Source: PALSA-968 sp964387075 (GTDB lineage Bacteria; Bacteroidota; Bacteroidia; B-17B0; Aurantibacillaceae). Taken from it: 64,000 nucleotides of DNA. Of this stretch, positions 18,485 to 27,200 are shown piece by piece (position 1 is the first letter of the stretch; the number at the start of each line of letters is the position of its first letter). The stretch spans positions 124,001 through 188,000 of the forward strand of contig CAYLVB010000006.1 of NCBI GenBank assembly GCA_964387075.1, given 5' to 3'. Both the position numbers and the translations under genes were made by a program. The notes beneath the pieces were generated by a model. It saw only the letters and a list, made by a program, of their open reading frames with translations. It was not told the origin of the DNA and did no database searches.

Positions 18485-19208
18485 AGAGTCCATCAACAAA
18501 TATCTCTTATCGGTAAAGAACAAACTTGCCCAGAGGGAGGTAGTTCACAAATCTTTTAGCGATATTGTGAACTTCCCGCTACCTATTGGAAAATGCATTT
18601 ACATTCTTGACTTCAAAACAAAGACACTCACTTTTCAGAAGAATGTAAAGGAAATGCTGGGATATGATGCGGAGGAGTTTACGTTTGATCTTGCTGTAAA
18701 TTTTTTCCATCCGGATGATTATGATATTGTGACAAGGCTGATAAAAGCCACCCTGATGTTTGCTACTGAACACAATGTTACAAAAGACGTAGGTTTTTGT
18801 TTATGTTATCGGGCAAAACACAAGAATGGGTCGTATGTTAAAGTGCTTAGGCAGTCTACCATTTACGCGCACGATCCGGAGGGCAAGATCATCAGCAATC
18901 TGTCAATGCTAACCGATATTACTTTTTTGAATACATCCAACAAGGTGGAGTGGCGGTTTGACGCGCCCGGGCTTGACAAAGAAAAATTCAGAAAATATGT
19001 GCAGCAGGAATACGCGGATTTCTTTTCAAAACGGGAACTCGAGATCGTACACCTGTTGAAGCAGGGATTTAAAAGTAATGAGATAGCAGACAAACTGTTC
19101 ATCAGTAAAAACACGGTTGATACACACCGCCGCAACCTGCTCAAAAAAACGCACTGCAAGAACAGTATTGAGCTTTTGAACTTCTGCAGCCAGCACGGAC
19201 TGGGATAG
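18477..19208 (+). CDS. PAS-LuxR transcriptional regulator (first paralogue)
   Basis: 243 residues in two domains. Residues about 38-155 form a PAS_3-type sensor (LTFQKNVKEMLGYDAEEFTF, FFHPDDYDIVTRLI, ending LTDITFLN). Residues about 180-238 are a LuxR/NarL-type HTH (SKRELEIVHLLKQGFKSNEI, then SKNTVDTHRRNLLKK as the recognition helix). No receiver domain or phosphorylatable Asp is present, so the PAS pocket is the likely input. ATG 18477 lies inside the last codons of the hydrolase gene, the tightest possible link between the two. It is a close paralogue of the next gene. By analogy with RsbQ-RsbP, the hydrolase may supply or destroy a PAS ligand; this is inference. Confidence 0.85.
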   Translation: MAKESINKYLLSVKNKLAQREVVHKSFSDIVNFPLPIGKCIYILDFKTKTLTFQKNVKEMLGYDAEEFTFDLAVNFFHPDDYDIVTRLIKATLMFATEHNVTKDVGFCLCYRAKHKNGSYVKVLRQSTIYAHDPEGKIISNLSMLTDITFLNTSNKVEWRFDAPGLDKEKFRKYVQQEYADFFSKRELEIVHLLKQGFKSNEIADKLFISKNTVDTHRRNLLKKTHCKNSIELLNFCSQHGLG

Positions 19209-19219
19209 CCGAATATGTA

Positions 19220-19243
19220 AGAATACTCATTGATGAGTATTCT
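19220..19243. promoter_or_regulatory. 24-bp palindromic operator of the second LuxR gene
   Basis: Perfect 11-bp arms AGAATACTCAT and ATGAGTATTCT separated by TG. The centre (19231.5) is 31.5 bp upstream of the T of the -7 box at 19263. That places it near -43 relative to the expected transcription start, the normal position for a LuxR-type activator. The core half-site AATACTCA recurs at 20012-20031. Confidence 0.7.
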
Positions 19244-19262
19244 CTATGAGGTTTTAACCCGG

Positions 19263-19270
19263 TAATTTAG
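19263..19270 (+). promoter_or_regulatory. -7 box of the second LuxR gene
   Basis: TAATTTAG matches TAnnTTTG at 7 of 8 positions and ends 8 bases before ATG 19279. No good TTTG is found at the -33 position, which is partly occupied by the palindrome arm, consistent with an activator-dependent promoter. Confidence 0.5.
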
Positions 19271-19278
19271 CAGGCACT

Positions 19279-20013
19279 ATGAAAGACAATGGTCTGCTGG
19301 ACAGTTTTTTAAGAGAAGTTCAGGATAAATTAAAGAAACAAGATAGCCCCAGGGAAAGCCTTCCGGACCTTAACAAGACGCATGTTTACCAGGAACAGTG
19401 TATCTATGTGCTGAATTATATAGATCAAACGGTCGCCTTTCAGAAAGGCGTTGAAGAAATGCTGGGTTATGCACCTCATGAGTTCACTTTTGATTTTGTG
19501 CTGAACAATTATCATCCGGATGACATCCACATCGTACATCGCGTGCTGAGTGCCGCACTTCATTATAATACAGAGAATGTGGTCAATGCCAATACTCTCT
19601 TCAAGCTATGTTACCGGCTCAGGAAAAAGAACGGAGATTACATCAAAGTGCTACGTACCTCTTCCACTTTTGAACTGAATGAAAAAGGCAATATGGTTAG
19701 TAACATCAGTACACTTACCGATATTTCCTTTTTGAACATTGGCAATAAAGTAGAATGGTTATTTGATTCGCAGGGGTTAGACAGGGATAAGTTCAAACAA
19801 TTGATAGAAAAGTCCTTTGAAGAGTACTTCTCCGACCGGCAACTGGAGATCATTAGGCTGCTGGCAAAAGGGCATAGCAGCAAGTCGATAGCGGATATAT
19901 TATCCATCAGCAAACATACGGTTGACACGCACCGGCGAGCCATGTTGAAAAAAGCCAATTGCCTGAATACAATAGAGTTGCTTAACTTCTGCCAACACAA
20001 TGCCATCAAATAA
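19279..20013 (+). CDS. PAS-LuxR transcriptional regulator (second paralogue)
   Basis: 244 residues with the same plan as the upstream regulator: a PAS_3-type domain (VAFQKGVEEMLGYAPHEFTF, NYHPDDIHIVHRVL, LTDISFLN) and a LuxR HTH (SDRQLEIIRLLAKGHSSKSI, recognition helix SKHTVDTHRRAMLKK). The two recognition helices are nearly identical, so both proteins may bind related sites. The gene has its own promoter with a 24-bp palindrome centred about 31.5 bp upstream of the -7 box, and a matching palindrome begins at its own stop codon, upstream of the giant secreted protein. This suggests autoregulation plus control of the downstream gene. No receiver domain; cytoplasmic. Confidence 0.85.
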   Translation: MKDNGLLDSFLREVQDKLKKQDSPRESLPDLNKTHVYQEQCIYVLNYIDQTVAFQKGVEEMLGYAPHEFTFDFVLNNYHPDDIHIVHRVLSAALHYNTENVVNANTLFKLCYRLRKKNGDYIKVLRTSSTFELNEKGNMVSNISTLTDISFLNIGNKVEWLFDSQGLDRDKFKQLIEKSFEEYFSDRQLEIIRLLAKGHSSKSIADILSISKHTVDTHRRAMLKKANCLNTIELLNFCQHNAIK

Positions 20014-20031
20014 TACTCATCAGTGAGTATT
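20012..20031. promoter_or_regulatory. Second copy of the LuxR-associated palindrome
   Basis: AATACTCA (20012-20019) and TGAGTATT (20024-20031) around a TCAG centre; the core half-site is identical to that at 19220-19243. The centre (20021.5) is 31.5 bp upstream of the TAGTATTG -7 box at 20053, exactly the spacing seen in front of the second LuxR gene. It overlaps the stop codon of that gene, and no T-run follows, which argues against a terminator. Confidence 0.7.
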
Positions 20032-20052
20032 GCCAGCATTTTGCAATTTACC

Positions 20053-20060
20053 TAGTATTG
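20053..20060 (+). promoter_or_regulatory. -7 box of the giant secreted protein gene
   Basis: TAGTATTG matches TAnnTTTG at 7 of 8 positions and lies 38 bases before ATG 20099. It would give a leader of about 30-35 bases. An in-frame TTG at 20030 lies upstream of this box and inside the palindrome, so it cannot be the start of this transcript. Confidence 0.45.
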
Positions 20061-20098
20061 CGTTTACAAAAATTATTTACCGTAATCAAACAACTCAC

Positions 20099-23000
20099 AT
20101 GAAATCATCCTTTTTGAAACTTAAATCCGGCCTGTTTGTTTTGGCCTTTTTAATGTCATTATCAGCTTATTCAACCGATCTTTACTGGATCGGTGGTACA
20201 GGTAACTGGAACGATGCTACGCATTGGTCGACCACTTCGGGTGGAGGTGCAGGGGCAGTAACACCCACGTTATCGGATAATGTTTTTTTTGATATTAACT
20301 CATTTACTGCGCCCGGGCAAACTGTAACGGTAAATGCAACCGCCAATTGTTTAGACATGGATTGGACGGGAGCTACTAATAACCCACAATTATACAGTGC
20401 TAACCAGGACCTGAATATTTATGGATCAGTAACCTTAATACCCGCTATGAGTGTTAATATATTTCACCTATATTTTAAATCAACGTCAGCCGGTAAAACA
20501 ATCACTACCGCAGGGGTAACTATTCAGCAACTAGGATATACCTATTTCGATGGGATTGGCGGGTCCTGGTCTTTTCAGGATGCGTTTACAAGCAGCAGCC
20601 AGGTTAACCTGTTAAATGGCACTTTAAATACCAACAATCAGGCATTTACCTGCCTGGTTTTCAACTCAACTAATAGTAATGTACGGGCGCTCAACCTGGG
20701 ATCGTCAATAGTTACCATAACCGGTACCAGTTTCGACATGGTTGGAGCTAATGCAACAGTAACTGCGGGAACTTCAGTGGTAAACATGACGGGTTCAGCC
20801 ACATCTACTTTTCACGGAGGATCCCAGTCATTCAATGATATTAATTGGACAAACATCTCCGGCAATGGATCGCTTTTTGGAGGTGTTTCATATAATAAGA
20901 TAACTTATGCCAACACAGGTGACGTGACACCACAATCGGGTACTTTCTATGCCTCTATGAGCTTTCCTAAAATGGCTTATATCAACCCGGGGAATGGAAA
21001 TTTTGGCAAAGTAACCTTCCTGGATAATGGGAATATCAGCGACAATAACTCCTTTGATTCTCTGATTTTTTCGGCAGGAAGAACGTATCAGTTACAAGCC
21101 GGCAAAACACAATCGGTTAGCAGCTACTTTGGCTCTCTAGGTACGTGCTCACAGGCTGTTAACCTTAAATCAAATGCTACCGGAAATGCTTCCTTCATCA
21201 GTTCGTCTACCGCTACGGTAAATGTGAATTATACCCGGATACTGGATGTGCATGCTACCGGTGGTGCATCTTTTATTGCCAGCAATTCAATTAATATAGG
21301 AAACACTACAGGCTGGACCATCAATGCACCAGCTGCACAGGATTTGTATTGGATAGGCGGTACAGGTAACTGGAATGACCCTACCCATTGGTCGAATACT
21401 TCAGGAGGAGCTCCGGGAACCTGTGTTCCATCACGTTTTGATAATGTACATTTTGATGCGAACTCCTTTACTGCAGGTTCGAAGATCGTGACTGTCAATG
21501 TCAATGCAGAATGCGACAGCATGATCTGGACTGGCGCCAGCAACTCTCCAATTCTAAACGGATCTACAGATCTTTCCATCTTCGGTTCGCTCAGGTTGAT
21601 CGCGGCCATGACCAACAGTTTTACAGGGAAACTTATCTTTGCTTCAACAGGTGCCGGTAATAGGATCGCGTCAGCCGGAAAATCTTTTTCCAATCGTGTT
21701 ACTTTTGACGGAGCTAATGGAGACTGGACGCTGGAAGATAACTTTACGATCACAGGCACTTCTGGAGACCTTTATTTGAACAATGGTTTCCTGGTAACGA
21801 ATGATAAAACGGTATCTTGCTATGGATTTAACTCAACCACCACCACCAGCCGCGGTCTGTATCTTGGAAATTCCACGATCAACGTCTCAGCCCCCTGGCA
21901 GGCCATCAACAGCTGGGAAGTTTCCGGCTCCAACTTTTTTATAGATGCAGGCACATCTACTATTAAATTAATAGCCGCCATGAATACCGATTTCTATGGA
22001 GGAGCCGGTAATTACTATTACGATGTAGTGTTCCAGGACGCGACTACTTTCATTGGGACACTGCAAAATGGAGCAGGGTTTCATCATGTGAGCTTTAATG
22101 CCAACGGCAATATATACACACCCTCCGCCACTATGGATAAAATAACCGTGGCAAAGGATGCCAATATTTACGGGGCGTTGAACTCCATAATCAAAGCTGT
22201 TTTCCTGGGTAACGCAACCATAAATGAGATAACCAGCTTCGACACCCTTTCTCTTGCAGGAGGAAAGGTTTACAATTTCTTCTCAGGTAAAACACAAACG
22301 GTGAGCCATATCCAAACAAATGGAACCTGTTCGAACCCTGTTGTTATGCAATCTACTACACTGGGAACTGCCGCTACGATCAGTAGCTCTTCCAATATCA
22401 CAGTGTCAAGCGTTCAGATGAGGGATATCACCGCTATTGGTGGCGGTACATTCATCGCCAATGGAAGCATCAATCTGGGTAACAATAACGGATGGACATT
22501 CAACGCCTCACCCTCCTTGAATTTGTATTGGGTTGGTGGCTCAGGCAACTGGAACGACCCAAACCACTGGTCGCTTACCCAAGGTGGTGCAGGTGGCGCC
22601 TGTGTACCCACACAAGTAGACGATGTTTTCTTTACCACAGGTTCATTCACCGCAGGCTCTAAAATAGTTACCATTAACGTTGCCGCTTATTGCAAGAATA
22701 TGAACTGGACCGGAGCCGGTTTTACGCCTGTACTTACGGGAACTTCAAGTTTGAATGTATATGGCTCACTTACACTGATTAGCGCAATGACAAGTACAGG
22801 GTTTTCCGGCACGCTTAATTTCAACGCTACAACTACCGGTAACACTATTACATCGGCAGGTAAAACATTCTCAGGAGATGTTTATTTTGACGGAACAGGG
22901 GGTTACTGGACCTTGCAAGACGCTTTTAACACCACAACAAAAAATATCTATTTAAAAAGAGGAACGCTAAATACAAACGGAAAAACTGTGAGTTGCTTTG

Positions 23001-25675
23001 ACTTTTATTCCAATTTCACATTTCCTACCCAGCTGATCCTTGGCTCCTCTACGGTAAACATAGCAGGAACTAATTGGGCCACTACATCTGCAAACTACAT
23101 AGTAAATGCCGGAACCTCAAAAATAATGCTCAATAACAATACCGGATCTCCTTATTTTGACGGAGGTGTTAACTCCAGCTATTATGATATTAATTTTAAC
23201 GGCGCAAGTCAACTAGGAGAGCTCGTCAGCGGAAACAGTTTTCGAAACGTCACTTTCAATGGAAGCGGACGGATCAGCATCGCTGCCGGAGGAACATTTA
23301 AAAAAGCAGAGTTCAAAACCGGGACGAATCATTTCAATTATGATAACAGTTTCGACAGTCTTTTGATCGGTTCGGGCACAACAAACAACTTTATGCAGGC
23401 CCGTACGCAAACCATAAACAAATATTTTAAAGCAGACGGCACCGCCGGCAATCTTACTATACTAACCTCTTCGTTCAGCAACACGTACAGTATTAGTATT
23501 ACAGCTTGTAATGTTTGCGCCAATTATCTCGATATTAAAAATTGTAACGCTGTTGGAGGTGCTTCTTTTTATGCAGATAACAGTACAAATAGCGGCAACA
23601 ACACAGGCTGGAACTTTGGCTCCTGCCCATCCACAACTTTGAGTGTAGGCCCTATTACAGGTGTTACTAATACTTGTGCCAATGGAACTGGTTATACATA
23701 TAGCATTCCGGCCATTGCGGGCGCAACCTACACCTGGACCGTACCCGGAGGAAATACCATCACTTCCGGACAAGGATCAGCCAGCATACAGGTTGATATG
23801 GTTGGAACCGCGGGAACAATTTCAGTTACTGCCAGCGCTTGCGGTACATCTAACAGCGCCACCAAAACCATTACAGTAAATCCTGTTCCGGTAATTTCTT
23901 CGGTTAACGTAACTCCTCCAACTTCTTGTATCATCCCGGATGGTTCGGCTACAGCTACTATCACAAGCGGCAGTTCGCCCTTCGATTACCAATGGTCTTC
24001 CGGAGATTCACTTGCAACAGCCGACAGCTTATACAGCGGACAATACCAATTAACCGTTTCTGATCTGTATGGTTGCCTTACCAGCACAGTAGTTACCATC
24101 AACAGCGTTGGCGGTCCTACCGTTACACTGGGCAGCTCAGCCAATGTAACCTGCCCCGGCGGAAACAACGGAAGCTTAACCGGCAACGTTACCGGTGGTA
24201 TCACTCCTTACACCTACGCGTGGACAAGTGGCGCTACAACGGCAACAGCAAATAACTTACAGGCGGGCACTTACGTACTCACAGTAACAGATTCGGCAGG
24301 TTGCCAGGTGGTGGCAAATTACACCGTTACTCAACCTTCGCCACTTAGTCTTGTTATCAATACAAGTCCTTCTTCCTGTTCGGGCACCAGTGGTTCGGCC
24401 ACAGTGGTTGCAAGCGGCGGAACAGCGGGTTATACTTATCTGTGGAGTTCTAATGCCGCTTCTCAAACAACCGCTACTGCCACTGCTTTAGCTGCCGGAT
24501 TGTACACAGTGACTGTAACAGATAACGCGGGTTGCACAAGCAGCGGATCTGCAATGGTTTCTACCAACACAGCGGGCGCAAGCATTTCTCTGGATAATAT
24601 TACAGCGGGAACATGCGGTACCAGCGGTCCGGGCACTATTGATATTACAACCAGCGGCGGCGCTACTCCTTACACGTATAGCTGGAGTAATGGCGCATCA
24701 ACAGAAGACATCACAGGCGCTTCACCAGGCACTTATTCATTAGGTGTTATTGATGGGAACGGTTGTATGACCTTCACAACTTATATTGTACCTAACGCCA
24801 ACCCGGGTTATCAACCCCAGATCTGCGTTGTTACCTTTGATACAATTACCAATAGCAATTTGGTGGCCTGGGAAAAAACAGGTGCCGTGGGCATCGCCTC
24901 TTACAACATCTATTGCGAGATCGGCAGTTTTAACAACTACCAGTTGGTGGGTAACGTTCCGGCAACCAGCCTGAGCGAATTTGTTCACCCGGGTGCCAAT
25001 GCCGATGTGAAATCGTGGAAATACAAGATCTCTGCGATAGACTCTTGCGGCACAGAAACACCTTTGAGCAGTTATCACAAGACCATTCACCTGCAGATAA
25101 GCCAGAACGGAAGTGTGAACAACCTAAGCTGGGATAATTATTTCGGGTTTAACTACGGTAGCTTTGAAGTATGGAGACATACACCAACCACAAACTGGCA
25201 AATGCTTTCTTCCATTGCTTTCTGCGGGTTCACTGTTTGTCAGAATGGCTATACCGACTTCGCGCCGGTACCGGGCGACACCAATCGTTATGCGATCCTT
25301 GTGAATGCCCCTCAGGCATGCGTTACAACCGCTCGTTTAGCCAACGGAAGTGATATCCAGGGATCCATCGTTAAAACACGTTCTAACGTGAAGAACAACC
25401 GCACCAGCGGTATTGGTATCGCAGAAACATCCTTAAAGAACAATTACGAGGTGTATCCCAACCCAACTTCTAAAGAGATCACCGTGCAGTTGAACAAGAA
25501 CTGCGTGAATTGCGACCTGGAGATCACCAACGCGCTTGGTCAGACACTGAGAACAGAAAAACTGTTGTCGCTTGATAACAAAATAAATGTTTCGGGTCTT
25601 GCCAACGGTGTATACTACCTGAAAATAAAGAACGCAAACGCGCAGGATGTGCAGAAACTGATCATTCAGCATTAA
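20099..25675 (+). CDS. Giant secreted repeat protein with SprB repeats and T9SS type A sorting domain
   Basis: 1858 residues from ATG 20099, which begins a clear signal peptide (SFLKLKSGLFVLAFLMSL). Residues about 25-1175 are three long repeats of roughly 390 residues, each opening with LYWIGGTGNWNDxTHWS or a close variant and closing with a GGxxFIAxxSINxGNxxGW pattern; they look beta-helical. After an Ig-like unit come three to four SprB-type repeats (NVTCPGGNNGSLTGNVTGG, YTYxWSxGA, AGTYxxTVTDxxGC), as in the flavobacterial gliding adhesin. A fibronectin-like region precedes the C-terminal type A sorting domain (YEVYPNPTSKEITVQL ... ANGVYYLKI). It should be exported by T9SS. The promoter palindrome shared with the upstream LuxR gene suggests direct control by that regulator. 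Confidence 0.85.
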   Translation: MKSSFLKLKSGLFVLAFLMSLSAYSTDLYWIGGTGNWNDATHWSTTSGGGAGAVTPTLSDNVFFDINSFTAPGQTVTVNATANCLDMDWTGATNNPQLYSANQDLNIYGSVTLIPAMSVNIFHLYFKSTSAGKTITTAGVTIQQLGYTYFDGIGGSWSFQDAFTSSSQVNLLNGTLNTNNQAFTCLVFNSTNSNVRALNLGSSIVTITGTSFDMVGANATVTAGTSVVNMTGSATSTFHGGSQSFNDINWTNISGNGSLFGGVSYNKITYANTGDVTPQSGTFYASMSFPKMAYINPGNGNFGKVTFLDNGNISDNNSFDSLIFSAGRTYQLQAGKTQSVSSYFGSLGTCSQAVNLKSNATGNASFISSSTATVNVNYTRILDVHATGGASFIASNSINIGNTTGWTINAPAAQDLYWIGGTGNWNDPTHWSNTSGGAPGTCVPSRFDNVHFDANSFTAGSKIVTVNVNAECDSMIWTGASNSPILNGSTDLSIFGSLRLIAAMTNSFTGKLIFASTGAGNRIASAGKSFSNRVTFDGANGDWTLEDNFTITGTSGDLYLNNGFLVTNDKTVSCYGFNSTTTTSRGLYLGNSTINVSAPWQAINSWEVSGSNFFIDAGTSTIKLIAAMNTDFYGGAGNYYYDVVFQDATTFIGTLQNGAGFHHVSFNANGNIYTPSATMDKITVAKDANIYGALNSIIKAVFLGNATINEITSFDTLSLAGGKVYNFFSGKTQTVSHIQTNGTCSNPVVMQSTTLGTAATISSSSNITVSSVQMRDITAIGGGTFIANGSINLGNNNGWTFNASPSLNLYWVGGSGNWNDPNHWSLTQGGAGGACVPTQVDDVFFTTGSFTAGSKIVTINVAAYCKNMNWTGAGFTPVLTGTSSLNVYGSLTLISAMTSTGFSGTLNFNATTTGNTITSAGKTFSGDVYFDGTGGYWTLQDAFNTTTKNIYLKRGTLNTNGKTVSCFDFYSNFTFPTQLILGSSTVNIAGTNWATTSANYIVNAGTSKIMLNNNTGSPYFDGGVNSSYYDINFNGASQLGELVSGNSFRNVTFNGSGRISIAAGGTFKKAEFKTGTNHFNYDNSFDSLLIGSGTTNNFMQARTQTINKYFKADGTAGNLTILTSSFSNTYSISITACNVCANYLDIKNCNAVGGASFYADNSTNSGNNTGWNFGSCPSTTLSVGPITGVTNTCANGTGYTYSIPAIAGATYTWTVPGGNTITSGQGSASIQVDMVGTAGTISVTASACGTSNSATKTITVNPVPVISSVNVTPPTSCIIPDGSATATITSGSSPFDYQWSSGDSLATADSLYSGQYQLTVSDLYGCLTSTVVTINSVGGPTVTLGSSANVTCPGGNNGSLTGNVTGGITPYTYAWTSGATTATANNLQAGTYVLTVTDSAGCQVVANYTVTQPSPLSLVINTSPSSCSGTSGSATVVASGGTAGYTYLWSSNAASQTTATATALAAGLYTVTVTDNAGCTSSGSAMVSTNTAGASISLDNITAGTCGTSGPGTIDITTSGGATPYTYSWSNGASTEDITGASPGTYSLGVIDGNGCMTFTTYIVPNANPGYQPQICVVTFDTITNSNLVAWEKTGAVGIASYNIYCEIGSFNNYQLVGNVPATSLSEFVHPGANADVKSWKYKISAIDSCGTETPLSSYHKTIHLQISQNGSVNNLSWDNYFGFNYGSFEVWRHTPTTNWQMLSSIAFCGFTVCQNGYTDFAPVPGDTNRYAILVNAPQACVTTARLANGSDIQGSIVKTRSNVKNNRTSGIGIAETSLKNNYEVYPNPTSKEITVQLNKNCVNCDLEITNALGQTLRTEKLLSLDNKINVSGLANGVYYLKIKNANAQDVQKLIIQH
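20180..23620 (+). repeat. Three ~1.17-kb tandem coding repeats
   Basis: Units begin near 20180, 21343 and 22523, each with the codons for YWIGG/YWVGG followed by NWND and HWS. Spacing is about 1163 and 1180 bases. The units are clearly homologous at the protein level but well diverged in DNA, so the amplification is old. Confidence 0.75.
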
Positions 25676-25691
25676 GAGACTCTTTCCACTC

Positions 25692-25720
25692 AAAACCCGG
25701 CCCGCAAGGCCGGGTTTTTT
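25692..25720 (+). terminator. Strong Rho-independent terminator
   Basis: A perfect 11-bp stem (aaaacccggcc at 25692-25702, ggccgggtttt at 25708-25718) with a CGCAA loop runs into a T-tract. It closes the giant protein gene 16 bases after its stop and may act in both directions. Confidence 0.9.
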
Positions 25721-25736
25721 GTTGTAGGCCATTCCT

Positions 25737-25744
25737 TATCTTTG
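25737..25744 (+). promoter_or_regulatory. -7 box of queG
   Basis: TATCTTTG is a perfect TAnnTTTG match ending 8 bases before ATG 25753. TTTG at 25718-25721, within the terminator T-tract, is 15 bases upstream, shorter than the ideal spacing. Confidence 0.6.
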
Positions 25745-25752
25745 CACAACTC

Positions 25753-26685
25753 ATGGATAAGGCCCGCCACACATCGCTCATCAAGCAAACCGCCAAAAGC
25801 CTTGGTTTTGACTATTGCGGTATCTCGAAAGCAGAGTTCCTTGAGGAAGAAGCGCCCCGACTTGAAAAATGGCTGAAGGAAGGCAGGCACGGCGAGATGA
25901 GGTATATGGAGAATTACTTCGACAAACGCCTCGATCCGCGATTACTGGTTGATGGGGCCAGGTCGGTAGTTTCATTACTGCTTAATTACTACCCTGCGGA
26001 ACAACAGCCCGATAACAGCGCAGTAAAAATATCTAAATACGCCTACGGAGCCGATTATCACTTTGTGATCAAGGAGAAATGCAAAACCTTCATCGAGATC
26101 CTTAAAAAAGAGATCGGCGATGTTAACGGAAGGTGTTTTGTGGACTCGGCGCCCGTGATGGATAAAGCCTGGGCGCAAAAAAGCGGTTTGGGCTGGATGG
26201 GCAAGAACGCCAATATCATCAATAAGAACAGCGGCTCCTTCTATTTCATCGCGGAACTGATCATTGACCTTGAACTGGATCACGACGGGCCGGTTACAGA
26301 TCATTGCGGCACCTGTACGAAATGTATCGATGCTTGTCCAACCCAAGCCATTGTTGAACCTTATTTGGTAGATGGAAGTAAGTGCATTTCTTATTTCACG
26401 ATAGAATTAAAAGAAAACATACCTGCCGATTACAAAGGCAAATTTGAGAACTGGGCCTTTGGTTGTGATATATGCCAGGATGTTTGTCCCTGGAACCGTT
26501 TCAGCAAGCCGCATAAGGAACCTTTGTTTGAGAATAACGGATTTTTGAATTGGGAAGCGGGCGAATGGAATGATATTACAGAGGAAGTTTTTGCCAGGAC
26601 CTTTAAGAACAGCGCGGTGAAGAGGACTGGATTCAAGGGCTTGAAACGCAACCTGGAGTTTATACGTTCTGATGGGCGCAAATAG
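25753..26685 (+). CDS. queG: Epoxyqueuosine reductase
   Basis: QueG carries out the last step of queuosine synthesis, the cobalamin-dependent reduction of epoxyqueuosine at position 34 of GUN-anticodon tRNAs. The 310 residues include the conserved RCFVDSAPVMDKAWAQKSGL segment with the catalytic aspartate (Asp131) and WMGKN. Two [4Fe-4S] clusters are served by CGTCTKCIDACP (Cys185, 188, 191, 195) and the C-terminal CISYF and CDICQDVCPWN cysteines. This is the short form without the extra C-terminal HEAT-like domain. The start follows a perfect -7 box by eight bases. Its stop is followed immediately by a short dispersed repeat and then a GxxE gene. Cytoplasmic. Confidence 0.95.
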   Translation: MDKARHTSLIKQTAKSLGFDYCGISKAEFLEEEAPRLEKWLKEGRHGEMRYMENYFDKRLDPRLLVDGARSVVSLLLNYYPAEQQPDNSAVKISKYAYGADYHFVIKEKCKTFIEILKKEIGDVNGRCFVDSAPVMDKAWAQKSGLGWMGKNANIINKNSGSFYFIAELIIDLELDHDGPVTDHCGTCTKCIDACPTQAIVEPYLVDGSKCISYFTIELKENIPADYKGKFENWAFGCDICQDVCPWNRFSKPHKEPLFENNGFLNWEAGEWNDITEEVFARTFKNSAVKRTGFKGLKRNLEFIRSDGRK

Positions 26686-26745
26686 CAGCCGAAACCACAG
26701 AGGAGCAGCCAAGCAGGCACAGAGAGAACAGCCGAGATAACAGCC
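26686..26745 (+). repeat. Dispersed repeat copy A (forward)
   Basis: The stretch begins right after the queG stop and is rich in GAAACCACAGAG, CAGAGAGAACAGCC and ACAGCC elements. It matches, in forward orientation, the copy after selD (28284-28337) and, inverted, the copy at 27201-27246. It is the most diverged of the three. Confidence 0.6.
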
Positions 26746-26767
26746 ATAAAACAATTCGGAATAATAT

Positions 26768-26775
26768 TATATTTG
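26768..26775 (+). promoter_or_regulatory. -7 box of the GxxE gene
   Basis: TATATTTG is a perfect TAnnTTTG match ending 9 bases before ATG 26785. It overlaps an in-frame TTG (26773), which is therefore an unlikely start. Confidence 0.6.
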
Positions 26776-26784
26776 TTAAAAATT

Positions 26785-27183
26785 ATGGTGGAAAACGAAA
26801 TAGCCACAAAGATCATAGGCATCGCAATAGAGATACATTCTAAACTTGGCCCTGGTCTTTTAGAAAGTGCTTATAAAGAATGCTTATTCTATAAATTGGA
26901 ACAAGCTGGGTTTAGAGTCCAGAAAGAGAAATCAATGCCGCTTATTTATGAGGAAGTTGTTCTTGAATGCGGTTACCGGATTGATATTTTAGTTGAGAAT
27001 AAAGTTGTCATTGAAGTAAAAAGTGTTGAAGGGCTGAACGATGTACATTTGGCACAAACTCTTACCTATCTTAAACTGGGCGACTATAAATTAGGTTTAC
27101 TGATCAATTTTAATGTGCTGAAACTTAAAGACGGCCTAAGAAGAGTAATAAATGGATCACTACAACCCCTTAATCAAAATTAA
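26785..27183 (+). CDS. GxxE family protein (PD-(D/E)XK nuclease fold)
   Basis: 132 residues from ATG 26785. It has the family hallmark GPGLLESAYKE (the GxxE motif, about residues 22-32), followed by a nuclease-like core YRIDILVENKVVIEVKS in which Asp and the E-V-K triplet match a PD-(D/E)XK active site. Biological function of GxxE proteins is not established; the fold suggests DNA or RNA cleavage or binding. Base composition is visibly more AT-rich than its neighbours (a 60-base sample gives about 37% GC against 48% in queG), which suggests transfer. It has its own promoter and lies between inverted copies of a short repeat (26686-26745 and 27201-27246), as if carried as a unit. Confidence 0.85.
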   Translation: MVENEIATKIIGIAIEIHSKLGPGLLESAYKECLFYKLEQAGFRVQKEKSMPLIYEEVVLECGYRIDILVENKVVIEVKSVEGLNDVHLAQTLTYLKLGDYKLGLLINFNVLKLKDGLRRVINGSLQPLNQN

Positions 27184-27200
27184 ATATATTCCTCAGTGAA

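Noticed and set aside
19220..19243. Terminator of the first LuxR gene
   Set aside because: The arms are AT-rich, no T-run follows, and the element sits at activator distance from a -7 box with a second copy in the same relation to another gene.
20030..20098. TTG 20030 as start of the giant protein
   Set aside because: It lies in the palindrome and upstream of the -7 box, and the 23 extra residues spoil the signal peptide; ATG 20099 fits.
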